Both the position numbers and the translations under genes were made by a program. This document shows positions 8,803 through 17,599 of a DNA stretch of 64,000 nucleotides, piece by piece (positions within the stretch are counted from its first letter, which is position 1; every line of letters begins with the position of its first letter). The notes beneath the pieces are model-generated. The model ran no database searches and had not been told where the DNA came from. It was given only the letters and a program-made list of their open reading frames with translations. Origin of the DNA: Sphingobium sp. WTD-1 (GTDB taxonomy: Bacteria > Pseudomonadota > Alphaproteobacteria > Sphingomonadales > Sphingomonadaceae); NCBI RefSeq assembly GCF_030128825.1, contig NZ_CP119127.1:2294001-2358000 (forward strand). The letters are read 5' to 3'.

Positions 8803-10329
8803 GTGAGCGGTCCCGAAACCTATAATCTGCTCTCGCCACGCACCCGCACGCTTGCCGGGCTGGTGCTGGCGCTGAGCAACTTCATGGTCGTGCTCGACCT
8901 GACCATCGCCAATGTCTCGGTGCCGCATATCGCCGGCAATCTGGGCATCTCCGGCGACCAGGGCACCTGGATCATCACATCCTATGCGGTGGCGGAGGCG
9001 ATCTGCGTGCCGCTGACCGGCTGGCTGGCGCTGCGTTTCGGCGTGGTGCGGACCTTCATCTGGGCGATGATCGGCTTCGGCTTCTTCTCGATGATGTGCG
9101 GCCTGTCGACCACGCTGGGCATGATCGTCGCGGCGCGCCTGGGGCAGGGCATTTGTGGCGGGCCGATCATGCCGATGTCGCAGACCCTGTTGCTGCGCAT
9201 CTTCCCGCCGGAAATGCGGCCGCGCGCCATGGGTTTGTGGGCGATGACGACGCTGCTGGGGCCGGCCATGGGGCCGATCGTCGGTGGCTATATCAGTGAC
9301 AATTGGAGCTGGCACTGGATCTTCTTCATCAACCTGCCGATCGCGGCGCTGTGCGTGGTCGCGGCGATGGCGATGCTGCGGCCGGTGGAGACCGATACGG
9401 CGCACCAGCCGATCGACAAGATCGGCCTGTGCCTGCTGATCTTCTGGATCGGCTGTCTGCAGGTGATGCTGGACATCGGCCGCGACCATGACTGGTTCTC
9501 CGACCCGCTGATCCTGACGCTCGCCATCCTGGCCGGCATCGGTTTCATCGTCTTCATCATCTGGGAACTGACCGAGGAGCATCCGATCGTCGACCTGCGG
9601 GTGTTTCGGCATATCGGCTTCTCATCGGGCGTCTTCACCCTGGCTTTGGCCTTCGGCGCCTATTTCTCCAGCATCGTGGTCATCCCGCAATGGCTGCAGA
9701 TGTCGATGGGCTATACCGCGACCTGGTCGGGCATCGTCACCGCCTTCACGGCGATGGCGGCGGTGATGAGCGCGCCCTTCGCGGCCCGCTTCACCGGCAA
9801 GGTCGATCCGCGCATCATGATTTCGGGCGCGGTCTTCTGGCTGGGCTGCATGACCCTGTGGCGGGCGCACTGGACCAGCGGCATCGACTTTTTCGGGCTG
9901 GCGCTGCCGCAGTTCGTGCAGGGCTTTGCCATGCCCTTCTTCATGATCCCGCTGACGACGCTGACCCTGGGGTCGGTGCCGCCGAGCGAGACGGCGTCGG
10001 CCGCCGGCCTGCAGAATTTCCTGCGGACCATGGCGATCGCGATCGCGACCTCGCTGGTGCTGACCGGGTGGAGCGACAGCCAGCGCGTGTCGCGCAACGA
10101 ACTGGCCGGCGCCTTGCAGCCCGACGATGCGCAGCGCGCGCTGTCGGGCATGGGGATGACGACCGAGCAGATCCGCCAGACCATCTCCAATCTGGTGGAG
10201 CAGGAGGCGATCGCCATTTCGGTCGACTATGTCTTCTTCATCTCCGCGTTGGTGCTGTTTGCGGCGGCTGTAATCGTCTGGCTGGCGCCCAAGCCCAGCG
10301 GGCCGGTGGACACGTCGGCGGCGCACTGA
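8803..10329 (+). CDS. EmrB/QacA-family (DHA2) MFS drug exporter
   Basis: The inner-membrane proton antiporter of the efflux system, 508 residues with about 14 hydrophobic segments as in the DHA2 family. Early helices carry the family hallmarks VVLDLTIANVSVPHIAG (motif D1) and WIITSYAVAEAICVPLTGWL; motif C is seen as GPAMGPIVGGYI around residue 160. The GTG at 8803 is preceded by GGGAGCGAGC, and the product starts MSGPETYNLLS. The operon ends about 20 bases later at a strong hairpin. Substrates are unknown; hydrophobic drugs or aromatic compounds are typical. Confidence 0.93.
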   Translation: MSGPETYNLLSPRTRTLAGLVLALSNFMVVLDLTIANVSVPHIAGNLGISGDQGTWIITSYAVAEAICVPLTGWLALRFGVVRTFIWAMIGFGFFSMMCGLSTTLGMIVAARLGQGICGGPIMPMSQTLLLRIFPPEMRPRAMGLWAMTTLLGPAMGPIVGGYISDNWSWHWIFFINLPIAALCVVAAMAMLRPVETDTAHQPIDKIGLCLLIFWIGCLQVMLDIGRDHDWFSDPLILTLAILAGIGFIVFIIWELTEEHPIVDLRVFRHIGFSSGVFTLALAFGAYFSSIVVIPQWLQMSMGYTATWSGIVTAFTAMAAVMSAPFAARFTGKVDPRIMISGAVFWLGCMTLWRAHWTSGIDFFGLALPQFVQGFAMPFFMIPLTTLTLGSVPPSETASAAGLQNFLRTMAIAIATSLVLTGWSDSQRVSRNELAGALQPDDAQRALSGMGMTTEQIRQTISNLVEQEAIAISVDYVFFISALVLFAAAVIVWLAPKPSGPVDTSAAH

Positions 10330-10348
10330 GCGCTGCCCTGTTCGAGGC

Positions 10349-10394
10349 AAAGAAAAAGCCTCCCGTTGCTGTCGCGACGGGAGGCTTTTTCTTT
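10349..10394. terminator. Bidirectional rho-independent terminator
   Basis: A perfect 18-bp stem (10349-10366 with 10377-10394) has AAAGAAAAA on the left arm and TTTTTCTTT on the right arm, giving a U-run on either strand. It lies between the convergent efflux operon and the APC permease gene and should stop transcription from both. Confidence 0.93.
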
Positions 10395-10409
10395 GTGCGG
10401 ACCTTGGCC

Positions 10410-11807
10410 CTAGCGGGCGGCTGAGGCGCGCTTCTGGCCGTAGAGGAAATAGACGGCGAGACCGATCGCGTTCCAGATCAGGCAGGCATAGATGGTCTTC
10501 ATCGGCAGGCTGAGGAACAGATAGGCGCAGCCGAGCACGGCGCCCAGGCCCACCAGCGTCGCCGCCGGGGTGCGGAAGGGGCGCTTGAGGCCCGGCGCGC
10601 GGCGGCGCAGGATCAGCAGGCAGGCGCCGACGGCGGTGAAGGCGATCAGCGTGCCGGCATTGGCGAGCGCGGCGATCTGGTCGATCGGCAGCACGCCGGC
10701 GATGACCGCCACCAGCACGGCCGTGACGGCGGTAATGCGCGCAGGGGTGCCGCGCTTCGAGATGCGGGCGAGCGATTGCGGCAGGAACCCGTCGCGCGCC
10801 ATCACCAGGAAGATGCGGCTCTGGCCGTAGAGGAAGCCCAGCAGCACGGTGGGGAGCGCAATGACGGCGGCGATCGCGACGATCCGGGCGATCGACCCCT
10901 GGCCCATTTCACGCAGGATGAGGGCGAGCGGCTCCGGGCTGTCGGCAAAGCGGGTGAAGGGCATGGCGCCCACCGCTGCGGCGGCGACCAGCACATAGAT
11001 GAGGGTGCAGACGATCAGCGAGCCGACGATGCCGATGGCGAGGTCACGGTCCGGATTCTTGGCTTCCTCGGCCGCGGTCGAGATGGCGTCGAAGCCGTAG
11101 AAGGCGAAGAAGATGATCGCGGCCGCCGCCATCACGCCGCGCTCGATGCCGTCAGGCCCCATATGCTTGGCAAAGCCGAACGGCATGAAGGGTTCGAGAT
11201 GCTGGGCGTCGAAGGCGGGCAGGGCGACCCAGACGAACAGGCTGAGGGTCGCGATCTTGATCAGCACCAGCAGCGTGTTGAGCCGGGCGCTTTCGCGCGT
11301 GCCGAACATCAGCAGGGCGGCGACGACGCCGATGATGAAGATGGCGGGGATGTTGATGAGGCCGCCAAGCTCCGGTCCCTTGGTCAGCGCCTCGGGAAAG
11401 CCGAGCGGGGTGAGCAGCGGGGCGGCATAGCCCGACCAGCCGACCGCCACGGTCGAGACGACCAGCGAATATTCGAGGATCAGGCTCCAGCCCACGATCC
11501 AGGCAATGCCTTCGCCCAGCACGACGTAGGAGTAGCTGTAGGCGCTGCCCGCCGCCGGCATCATCGTCGACAATTCGGCATAGGCGAGCGCGGCGCAGGC
11601 GCAGATCGCGCCGGCAATGGCGAAGGAGATGAGCACGGCCGGGCCGGCGCGATCGGCGCCGACGCCGATCAGGGTGAGGATGCCGGTGCCGACGATCGCG
11701 CCGACGCCCAGCGCCAGCAGATGCGGCCAGGACAGGGTGCGCGCCATGCTGTGGCTGCCTCCCTGGGGCGTCATCGCCTCCATCGGCTTGCGACGTGTCC
11801 AACTCAT
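10410..11807 (-). CDS. APC-family amino acid permease
   Basis: A 465-residue inner-membrane transporter with about 12 helices. The first helix region, LLALGVGAIVGTGILTLIGV, is the substrate-binding glycine-rich unwound segment of APC carriers. AGAICACAALAYAELSTMMPAAGSAYSY and FYGFDAISTAAEEAKNPDRD are typical of the cationic amino acid transporter (CAT/YhdG) branch. Specificity cannot be read from sequence. The start at 11807 has GGGGGAG seven bases upstream. It stands alone, ending at the shared terminator. Confidence 0.92.
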   Translation of the reverse strand: MSWTRRKPMEAMTPQGGSHSMARTLSWPHLLALGVGAIVGTGILTLIGVGADRAGPAVLISFAIAGAICACAALAYAELSTMMPAAGSAYSYSYVVLGEGIAWIVGWSLILEYSLVVSTVAVGWSGYAAPLLTPLGFPEALTKGPELGGLINIPAIFIIGVVAALLMFGTRESARLNTLLVLIKIATLSLFVWVALPAFDAQHLEPFMPFGFAKHMGPDGIERGVMAAAAIIFFAFYGFDAISTAAEEAKNPDRDLAIGIVGSLIVCTLIYVLVAAAAVGAMPFTRFADSPEPLALILREMGQGSIARIVAIAAVIALPTVLLGFLYGQSRIFLVMARDGFLPQSLARISKRGTPARITAVTAVLVAVIAGVLPIDQIAALANAGTLIAFTAVGACLLILRRRAPGLKRPFRTPAATLVGLGAVLGCAYLFLSLPMKTIYACLIWNAIGLAVYFLYGQKRASAAR

Positions 11808-11955
11808 GTAACGGCTCCCCCTTTATACGGTCTATGGCGCGTTTGCTGGCGCAAAGCGCCGGGCGGCGCAAGCGTTGAGCCGGGATGTGGCGACTTCTTA
11901 CAATATCGAGCGCGGTTGCTGCGCTATTGTTGCGAAGGAACGGGAGGTCGACGCA

Positions 11956-12678
11956 ATGGCGACGGCAATCGGTATGATCGAGCGGCAGGCGCGAGAGCGG
12001 CGCATCTTTACCGGCATGGCGGTGCTGGTCGCCGTCACCGTGGTCGGCGGCTTCGGCAGCTTTGCCCTGCGCGGCTATGTCGACGTGGCGACCGTGCCCT
12101 GGTGGGTGCATGTCCATGCGCTGTCGTTGCTGGCATGGACGCTGCTGTTCCTGGCGCAGGCGCTGCTGGTGGCGCAACGGCGGACCGATCTCCATCGCCA
12201 GTTGGGCTGGGTTGCGGCAGGGCTTGCCTGCTTCATGATCCCGTGGGGTGTCGCGACGTCGATCCTGGCGGTGCAGATGGGGCGGGCGCCGCCCTTCTTC
12301 GCGCCGGGCATCTTTCTGGTGCTGGGGCCGCTCGACATGCTGGCCTTTGGTTCGCTGACGCTGGCGGCAATCCTGCGGCGGCGGCGGAGTGACTGGCACA
12401 AGCGGCTGATGCTGTGCGGGACCATCGCGATGATGGAGCCGGCATTCGGCCGGATATTGCCGATGCCGCTGTTGGGGCCATGGGCGGGCGCCTGCGCGAC
12501 GCTGATGCAATTGCTCTATGTCGGGATCGCGATGCGCGCCGATGCCGGGCTGCGCGGCGCGGTGCATCCGGCCTATCGCTGGGGACTGGCGGTGATCGCC
12601 GGACGATTGCTGCTGGTCGAGTCGCTGGGGCGCACGGCGATCGTCGTTGGGGCGGCGGCCGCGCTGGCTGCGGGATAG
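11956..12678 (+). CDS. Uncharacterised multi-pass membrane protein
   Basis: This 240-residue protein has about six or seven hydrophobic segments. Conserved-looking residues include HVHALSLLAWTLLFLAQALL and the following TDLHRQLGW, where histidines flank a helix in a way reminiscent of DUF2306-like or heme-binding membrane families; I cannot assign it firmly. GGGAGG eight bases before ATG 11956 supports this start over the longer frame from 11875. It is a single gene between the APC permease and ffh. Confidence 0.7.
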   Translation: MATAIGMIERQARERRIFTGMAVLVAVTVVGGFGSFALRGYVDVATVPWWVHVHALSLLAWTLLFLAQALLVAQRRTDLHRQLGWVAAGLACFMIPWGVATSILAVQMGRAPPFFAPGIFLVLGPLDMLAFGSLTLAAILRRRRSDWHKRLMLCGTIAMMEPAFGRILPMPLLGPWAGACATLMQLLYVGIAMRADAGLRGAVHPAYRWGLAVIAGRLLLVESLGRTAIVVGAAAALAAG

Positions 12679-12874
12679 CGCACTTGCGCGTGCGGCCGCT
12701 TTGGCTTAAGGGGCGCCCTGCATCCGGGACTCTGGTCCTGGAACCCTGACGACTCCAGGATGTCCAAGAGGGATATCGAATGGACGCTGGCCGGCGAGTT
12801 TTCGCCCGCCGGCGATTTTGTCGTTTTGGGGTGGTGCATGGATTTTCCGGGCCTTGGCCCGAATTGAGGTGATG
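12679..12874 (+). other. ffh leader region with two hairpins
   Basis: The ~196 bases before ffh contain two inverted repeats: TCCTGGA/TCCAGGA (12736-12742 with 12754-12760) and GCCGGCG/CGCCGGC (12790-12796 with 12807-12813), the latter followed by a T-rich GATTTTGTCGTTTT. The second could terminate the preceding gene or form a leader structure. I see no 4.5S-like conserved GGAAG/AGCA tetraloop region, so this is not the SRP RNA. Confidence 0.4.
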
Positions 12875-14362
12875 ATGTTCGATTCGCTAAGCGATCGTCT
12901 CGGTGGGGTATTCGACAAGCTGCGTGGGCGCGGTGCGCTTACGGAGGACGATGTCCGTGCCGCGATGCGCGAAGTGCGAGTCGCACTGCTGGAAGCCGAC
13001 GTGGCGCTGCCCGTGGTTCGCCAGTTCGTCGACCAGGCCACCGAAAAGGCTGTCGGCAGCGATGTGCTGCGGTCGATCACGCCGGGCCAGATGGTCGTCA
13101 AGATCGTCTCCGACACGCTGACCGAGACGCTGGGCGCCGAAACCAGCGACCTGCTGATCGACGTCACCCCGCCCGCCGTCATCATGATGGTCGGCCTGCA
13201 GGGTTCGGGCAAGACGACCTCGACCGCGAAGATCGCCAAGCGCCTGAAGGACAAGGAGCGCAAGAAGGTGCTGATGGCGTCGCTCGACGTCCAGCGCCCG
13301 GCCGCGCAGGAACAGCTTGCCGTCCTTGGCACCCAGATCGATGTCGCGACCCTGCCGATCGTCGCCGGCCAGCAGCCGGTGGAGATTGCGAAGCGCGCGC
13401 TGCAGTCGGCCAAGCTGCAGGGCTTCGACGTGGTCATGCTCGACACCGCCGGCCGACTGCATGTCGACCAGGCGCTGATGGACGAGATGAAGGCGGTCGC
13501 CGACGTCGCCAATCCGGCGGAAATCCTGCTGGTGGTCGACTCGCTGACCGGCCAGGACGCGGTCAATGTCGCGACCAGCTTTACCGCGCAGGTGCCGCTG
13601 ACCGGCGTCGTGCTGACCCGCATGGATGGCGACGCCCGTGGCGGCGCGGCGCTGTCTATGCGCGCGGTCACCGGCCGTCCGATCAAGTTTGCCGGCACCG
13701 GCGAAAAGCTGGATGCGCTTGAGCCCTTCCATCCGGCCCGCGTTGCCCAGCGCATCCTGGGCATGGGCGACGTCGTCAGCCTGGTCGAGAAGGCCGCCGA
13801 GACGATCGACGCCGAGGAAGCCGACAAGCTGGCCAAGAAGATGGCCAAGGGTCAGTTCGACATGAACGACCTGCGCAGCCAGCTCAACCAGATGCGCCGC
13901 ATGGGCGGCCTGGGCGCGCTGGCCGGCATGCTGCCGGGCCTCAAGAAGGCGCAGGCGGCGATGGCCAATAGCGGCGCCAACGACAAGACGCTGCTGCATC
14001 TGGACGCGATGATCGGGTCGATGACCCCCAAGGAGCGCGAGAAGCCCGCGCTGATCAACGCCAAGCGCAAGATCCGTATCGCCAAGGGCGCCGGCCGCAC
14101 CGTGCAGGACGTCAACCGTCTCCTGAAAATGCATCAGGAAATGGAAACGGCGATGAAGAAGATCCGCAAGATGGGCGGCCTCAAGGGGCTGGCCAAGATG
14201 TTCACCGGCGGTGGCATGGGTGGATTGGGCGGCCTGGGTGGACCGGGCGGCGCGGATGGGCAGGGCGGTCCGCCCGACCTGTCGGGTCTGGGTGGCCTTG
14301 GTGGCCTGGGCGGCAACATGCCCAAGCTTCCGCCCGGCTTTCAGAATTTCATGAAGAAATAA
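12875..14362 (+). CDS. ffh: Signal recognition particle GTPase Ffh (SRP54)
   Basis: Ffh binds signal peptides and 4.5S RNA and targets nascent membrane proteins to FtsY. The 495-residue product has the N domain, the G domain with GLQGSGKTTSTAKIAK (P-loop), DTAGRLHVD (G3) and TRMDGDARGGAALS (G4 region), and a methionine-rich M domain. The C-terminus has a glycine-rich extension of about 50 residues ending NFMKK, longer than usual. The second of two consecutive ATGs is preferred because GAGG is five bases upstream. It opens the ffh-rpsP-rimM block. Confidence 0.97.
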   Translation: MFDSLSDRLGGVFDKLRGRGALTEDDVRAAMREVRVALLEADVALPVVRQFVDQATEKAVGSDVLRSITPGQMVVKIVSDTLTETLGAETSDLLIDVTPPAVIMMVGLQGSGKTTSTAKIAKRLKDKERKKVLMASLDVQRPAAQEQLAVLGTQIDVATLPIVAGQQPVEIAKRALQSAKLQGFDVVMLDTAGRLHVDQALMDEMKAVADVANPAEILLVVDSLTGQDAVNVATSFTAQVPLTGVVLTRMDGDARGGAALSMRAVTGRPIKFAGTGEKLDALEPFHPARVAQRILGMGDVVSLVEKAAETIDAEEADKLAKKMAKGQFDMNDLRSQLNQMRRMGGLGALAGMLPGLKKAQAAMANSGANDKTLLHLDAMIGSMTPKEREKPALINAKRKIRIAKGAGRTVQDVNRLLKMHQEMETAMKKIRKMGGLKGLAKMFTGGGMGGLGGLGGPGGADGQGGPPDLSGLGGLGGLGGNMPKLPPGFQNFMKK

Positions 14363-14403
14363 GCAATTTCCGTAATTTGGTTTGAATAGAAAGGTCTAGT
14401 TCC

Positions 14404-14844
14404 ATGGCAACCTCCATTCGTCTGTCGCGCGGCGGCTCCAAGAAGCGCCCTTATTACCGCATCGTCGTGGCCGACAGCCGCGCCCCGCGTGACGGCAAGT
14501 TCATCGAGCGCATCGGCAGCTACAACCCCGTCCTGCCCAAGGGCGACGAAAAGCGCGTAATCATCGACGTCGAGCGTGCGAAGCACTGGGTTGCCGCCGG
14601 CGCCCAGGCGACCGACCGCGTTGCCCGCTTCCTCGACGCCGCTGGCGTGAAGGAACGCGCTGCTCGCAACAACCCGAAGAAGGCTGAGCCGGGCCAGAAG
14701 GCCAAGGACCGCGCTGAAGACCGCGCTGCCAAGGCTGCCGAAGCTGAAGAAGCTGCGCGCGAAGCCGCTGCCGCTGCCGCCGCTCCGGCCGCTGAAGAAG
14801 CTGCTCCCGCCGAGGAAGCTGCTGCCGAGCAGGCCGAGGGCTGA
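14404..14844 (+). CDS. rpsP: 30S ribosomal protein S16
   Basis: S16 is a small-subunit assembly protein. The N-terminal ~80 residues are canonical ([20 protein letters not shown], then [20 protein letters not shown]). At 146 residues it is almost twice the bacterial norm because of a low-complexity Ala/Glu/Lys tail from about residue 85. Alphaproteobacterial S16 proteins often have such tails. It is co-directional with ffh (41-base gap) and rimM (5-base gap). Confidence 0.97.
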   Translation: MATSIRLSRGGSKKRPYYRIVVADSRAPRDGKFIERIGSYNPVLPKGDEKRVIIDVERAKHWVAAGAQATDRVARFLDAAGVKERAARNNPKKAEPGQKAKDRAEDRAAKAAEAEEAAREAAAAAAAPAAEEAAPAEEAAAEQAEG

Positions 14845-14849
14845 TCCTC

Positions 14850-15344
14850 TTGACCGACAAGCCCGTCACCCTGGCCGCGATCATCGGTGCCCATGGCGTG
14901 GCGGGCGAAGTCCGTCTGAAGCTGTTTGGCGAAGGGGCCGAGGCCCTGAAAAGCTACAAGAGCTTCGATGCGGCGGGGCGCACATTGACGTTGAAGTCGG
15001 TGCGCCCCGGCCCGAATGGCGCGGTGGCCCGCTTTGCCGAGATCGGCGATCGCGGCGCGGCCGAAGCCCTGCGCGGCACGGCGCTGACCGTCCCGCGTTC
15101 CGCCCTGCCGGCCTTGCCCGAGGGTGAATATTATCATGCCGACCTGGTCGGCCTTCCCTGCACCAGCAGCACCGGCGAGACGCTGGGCGAGATCATCGCG
15201 GTCGAGAATTTCGGCGCCGGTGACATCATCGAGGTGCAGCGTCCGTCGATCGAGGGCAAGCCCGGCAAGCGCTTCATGGCGCCGATGCATGTGGTGGTGC
15301 TGAGCGAGGACGGCGCCGTGATTGACGCGGCTTTTACCGAATAG
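14850..15344 (+). CDS. rimM: Ribosome maturation factor RimM
   Basis: RimM helps process 16S rRNA and assemble the 30S head by binding S19. The 164-residue product has the N-terminal RimM barrel (LAAIIGAHGVAGEVRLKLFG) and a PRC-barrel-like C-terminal half (GEYYHADLVGLPC, then AVENFGAGDIIEV and FMAPMHVVVL). The start is a TTG at 14850 with a GAGGG about nine bases upstream. Its last codons contain the vapBC promoter. Downstream the usual trmD is displaced by about 2.5 kb. Confidence 0.94.
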   Translation: MTDKPVTLAAIIGAHGVAGEVRLKLFGEGAEALKSYKSFDAAGRTLTLKSVRPGPNGAVARFAEIGDRGAAEALRGTALTVPRSALPALPEGEYYHADLVGLPCTSSTGETLGEIIAVENFGAGDIIEVQRPSIEGKPGKRFMAPMHVVVLSEDGAVIDAAFTE

Positions 15345-15350
15345 TATATA
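15322..15350 (+). promoter_or_regulatory. Predicted vapBC promoter (TTGACG-N17-TATATA)
   Basis: TTGACG (15322-15327) and TATATA (15345-15350) are separated by exactly 17 bases, close to the sigma-70 consensus. The -35 lies inside the rimM coding end, and the predicted transcript would start near 15357, about 19 bases before vapB. Overlap of the -10 with the palindromes described separately suggests autorepression. Confidence 0.65.
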
Positions 15351-15369
15351 CGCTCCGTATATACGGAGC
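15344..15369. promoter_or_regulatory. Overlapping palindromes, probable VapBC operator
   Basis: Two symmetric sites overlap. GTATATACG-CTC-CGTATATAC (15344-15364) is a perfect nine-base inverted repeat. GCTCCGTATATACGGAGC (15352-15369) is an 18-base perfect palindrome. They cover the predicted -10 and start point and end just before the vapB ribosome site. Antitoxins of the AbrB type bind such palindromes with the toxin as co-repressor. Confidence 0.75.
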
Positions 15370-15375
15370 TTCTCC

Positions 15376-15642
15376 ATGGGCGAAGAATATCGGGCCAAGG
15401 TCTTCAAGTCGGGCAACAGCCTGGCCTTGCGGCTGCCCAAGAGCCTGGGGCTGAATGACGGCGAGGAAGTCGTCATGATACCGCATGCCGATGGCAGTTT
15501 TTCCTTCTGGAAGCAGGGTCAGCAGCGCGACATCCTTTTGTCCCTGTTCGGCAGCATGTCGGCGGGCTTCATGGCGGAAGGGCGCGGTGATATCGATCAG
15601 GGTGATCGCGATTGGACCGGGCCGGCGTCGTCTGCGGCATGA
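15376..15642 (+). CDS. vapB: VapB-type (AbrB/SpoVT fold) antitoxin
   Basis: The 88-residue product begins with a swapped-hairpin DNA-binding domain (YRAKVFKSGNSLALRLPKSLGL, about residues 4-28) typical of VapB antitoxins. A C-terminal tail rich in Asp, Gly and Trp follows and should wrap the toxin. GGAG with seven-base spacing fixes the ATG at 15376; the longer frame from 15322 starts inside rimM. The stop overlaps the toxin's start (ATGA), as expected for translational coupling. Confidence 0.88.
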   Translation: MGEEYRAKVFKSGNSLALRLPKSLGLNDGEEVVMIPHADGSFSFWKQGQQRDILLSLFGSMSAGFMAEGRGDIDQGDRDWTGPASSAA

Positions 15643-16037
15643 CGCACCTCGCTTATCTGCTCGACACCAATATTTGCATTGATTTCCTGCTCGGACGGAG
15701 CGCTCGTCTGGCCGAGCGGATGGCGGCCGAGTTCGATCGCCTGTCGGTTTCCGCTGTCACTGCTGCCGAATTGCGGGTCGGCAATCGCGGCTCTAGCGAT
15801 CCGGTCGGCGACCTGCGGCGCGTCGATACATTTCTGGCGCTGCTGAATATCTTGCCGTTCGATGATGCGGCGGCGCACACCTATGCCGAGATGGTGCGCC
15901 TGGTGGGGGTGCGTCGTCGGGGGTTCGATCGGTTGATCGGAGCGCAGGCGATGGCGTCGGCCATGGTGCTGGTCACGCGCAACGAAAAGGATTTCGCGGA
16001 TATTCCCGGCCTGACAGTGGAGGATTGGAGCGCATGA
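15639..16037 (+). CDS. vapC: VapC-type PIN-domain ribonuclease toxin
   Basis: This 132-residue PIN protein is predicted to cut RNA (tRNA or rRNA in characterised VapCs). Acidic active-site positions are visible: Asp in YLLDTNICIDFLL near residue 8, Glu in VTAAELRVG near 43, Asp in FDRLIGAQAM, and the C-terminal VTRNEKDFADIPGLTVEDW. All expected carboxylates are present, so the toxin should be active. It overlaps vapB by four bases and the following serine hydrolase gene by four bases, so all three are probably co-transcribed. Confidence 0.9.
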   Translation: MTHLAYLLDTNICIDFLLGRSARLAERMAAEFDRLSVSAVTAAELRVGNRGSSDPVGDLRRVDTFLALLNILPFDDAAAHTYAEMVRLVGVRRRGFDRLIGAQAMASAMVLVTRNEKDFADIPGLTVEDWSA

Positions 16038-17545
16038 TGACCATGGCTGTGCGCATGGTGGCCCTGTCGGGATTTCTGTCCATCCTGTCTGCGCCGGCGG
16101 TTGCTGCCGATGCCAGGAAGATCGACGCTGCCATCCCCGAGATTGACCGTCTCTTTGCCGATTTCCAGGTCGATAGCCATGCGCCGGGTCTGGTCTATGG
16201 CATCGTCGCTGATGGCAGGCTGGTCCATGTGAAGGGCTTTGGCGCGCAGGATCTGGTGCAGAAGCGGCCGGTGACGGCGGACAGCCTGTTCCGCATCGCA
16301 TCCATGACCAAGGCGTTCACCGCGCTGTCGATCCTGAAGCTGCGGGAGGAGGGCAAGCTCTCGCTCGATGATCTGGCCGAGACTTATGTGCCGGAAATGC
16401 GTGGCTGGACCTATACGACCAAGGATAGCCCGCGCATCCGCATCCGCGACCTGCTGACGCACAGCGCGGGCTTTGTCGACGATAATCCGTGGGGCGACCG
16501 CCAGACGCCGCTGCCCGACGCGGACTTCACCCGGATGCTGGAGCAGGGCGTACCGATGAGCAGCGCGCCGGCCACCCATTATGAATATTCCAACTTCGGC
16601 TATGCGCTGCTGGGGCGGATCATCGCCAATGTCTCGGGCATGCCCTATCGCCGCTATGTCGAGCAGAGCCTGTTGACGCCGCTGGGCATGGCATCGAGCG
16701 GCTATCAACTGAGCGAATGGCCGGTTTCGCGGCGCTCGCTCGGCTATCGCTGGGAAGATGGGCGCTGGAAGCGCGAGCCCGACATGGCCGACGGCGCCTT
16801 TGGCGCGATGGGCGGGCTGCAGACCAGTGCCAATGATTATGCCCGCTGGGTGGCCTTCCTGCTGTCGGCCTGGCCGCCGCGCGATGCGGCAGAGAGCGGC
16901 CCGGTCAGCCGGGCATCGGTGCGGATGCTGGCGGAAGGCAGCAATTTCATGAGCGTCGCCCAGCGCAACGGCAAGAGCGGGGCGACTGCCTGTCGCCAGG
17001 CGGCGGCCTATGGCTTTGCCATGCGGATCGCGCAGGATTGCGACCTGGGGCTGACCCTGTCCCATGGCGGGGGCTATCCCGGCTATGGCAGCCATGTGAT
17101 GCTGATGCCGGATTATGGTGTCGGCATCTTCGTCTTCACCAACCGCACCTATAATGGCGGGGCGGGCGCCGCCTGGGATGCGGCGATGCTGTTGCAGAAG
17201 GCGGGCGCGCTGATCGCGCGGGATGTGCCGGTCAGTCCGCTGCTGGCGCAGGGCTATGCCGCGGCAGGGCGCATTTACGCGTCGGGCGATGTGCTGGCCG
17301 CCCGCGACAATCTGGCGATGAATTTCCTGATGGACGCCGATGCGGTGCATTGGGGCAAGCGCCTGGCGGCGTTGAAGGGAGAGGTCGGTAGCTGCGCGGT
17401 CGATGCACCGCTGAACGCGACGGGCAATCTGTCGGGCAAGTTCACCTGGACCTGTGAGAAGGGGCGGGTGGCGGGCAGCCTGTTGCTGGCACCGACCGCA
17501 GACGCGGAAATCCAGGAACTGAAGCTGGAGGTCAAGGCGCCCTGA
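16034..17545 (+). CDS. Beta-lactamase-family (class C-like) serine hydrolase
   Basis: A secreted 503-residue protein with a Sec signal (cleavage after PAVAA). It has the three penicillin-recognising motifs in order: SMTK (nucleophile Ser, about residue 90), YSN (about 190) and HGGGYPGYG (about 350). A further ~130 residues form an extra C-terminal domain. Members are esterases, D-aminopeptidases or beta-lactamases, and true beta-lactamase activity is not implied. The start overlaps the vapC stop (ATGATGA). GGAG lies three bases before the first ATG and six before the second, so 16037 is an alternative. It lies inside the translation operon. Confidence 0.88.
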   Translation: MMTMAVRMVALSGFLSILSAPAVAADARKIDAAIPEIDRLFADFQVDSHAPGLVYGIVADGRLVHVKGFGAQDLVQKRPVTADSLFRIASMTKAFTALSILKLREEGKLSLDDLAETYVPEMRGWTYTTKDSPRIRIRDLLTHSAGFVDDNPWGDRQTPLPDADFTRMLEQGVPMSSAPATHYEYSNFGYALLGRIIANVSGMPYRRYVEQSLLTPLGMASSGYQLSEWPVSRRSLGYRWEDGRWKREPDMADGAFGAMGGLQTSANDYARWVAFLLSAWPPRDAAESGPVSRASVRMLAEGSNFMSVAQRNGKSGATACRQAAAYGFAMRIAQDCDLGLTLSHGGGYPGYGSHVMLMPDYGVGIFVFTNRTYNGGAGAAWDAAMLLQKAGALIARDVPVSPLLAQGYAAAGRIYASGDVLAARDNLAMNFLMDADAVHWGKRLAALKGEVGSCAVDAPLNATGNLSGKFTWTCEKGRVAGSLLLAPTADAEIQELKLEVKAP

Positions 17546-17599
17546 GCGCGGCGCGATCGGCAGTTCCCCCTGCGGCGAAAATGCTCTAGGCGCGCAGCC

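Noticed and set aside
7594..9612. A 672-codon frame antisense to the EmrA and EmrB-like genes
   Set aside because: It crosses two well-supported genes and encodes a His/Arg/Gln-rich sequence without family features.
12700..12860. SRP (4.5S) RNA before ffh
   Set aside because: No conserved asymmetric loop/GGAA-type tetraloop stem typical of SRP RNA could be drawn.
15639..16037. vapC as a degraded toxin
   Set aside because: All expected acidic PIN residues and the full length are present, with proper coupling to vapB.
16034..17545. Antibiotic-resistance beta-lactamase
   Set aside because: The motifs fit the broad serine hydrolase family with an extra domain; nothing marks it as a dedicated beta-lactamase.
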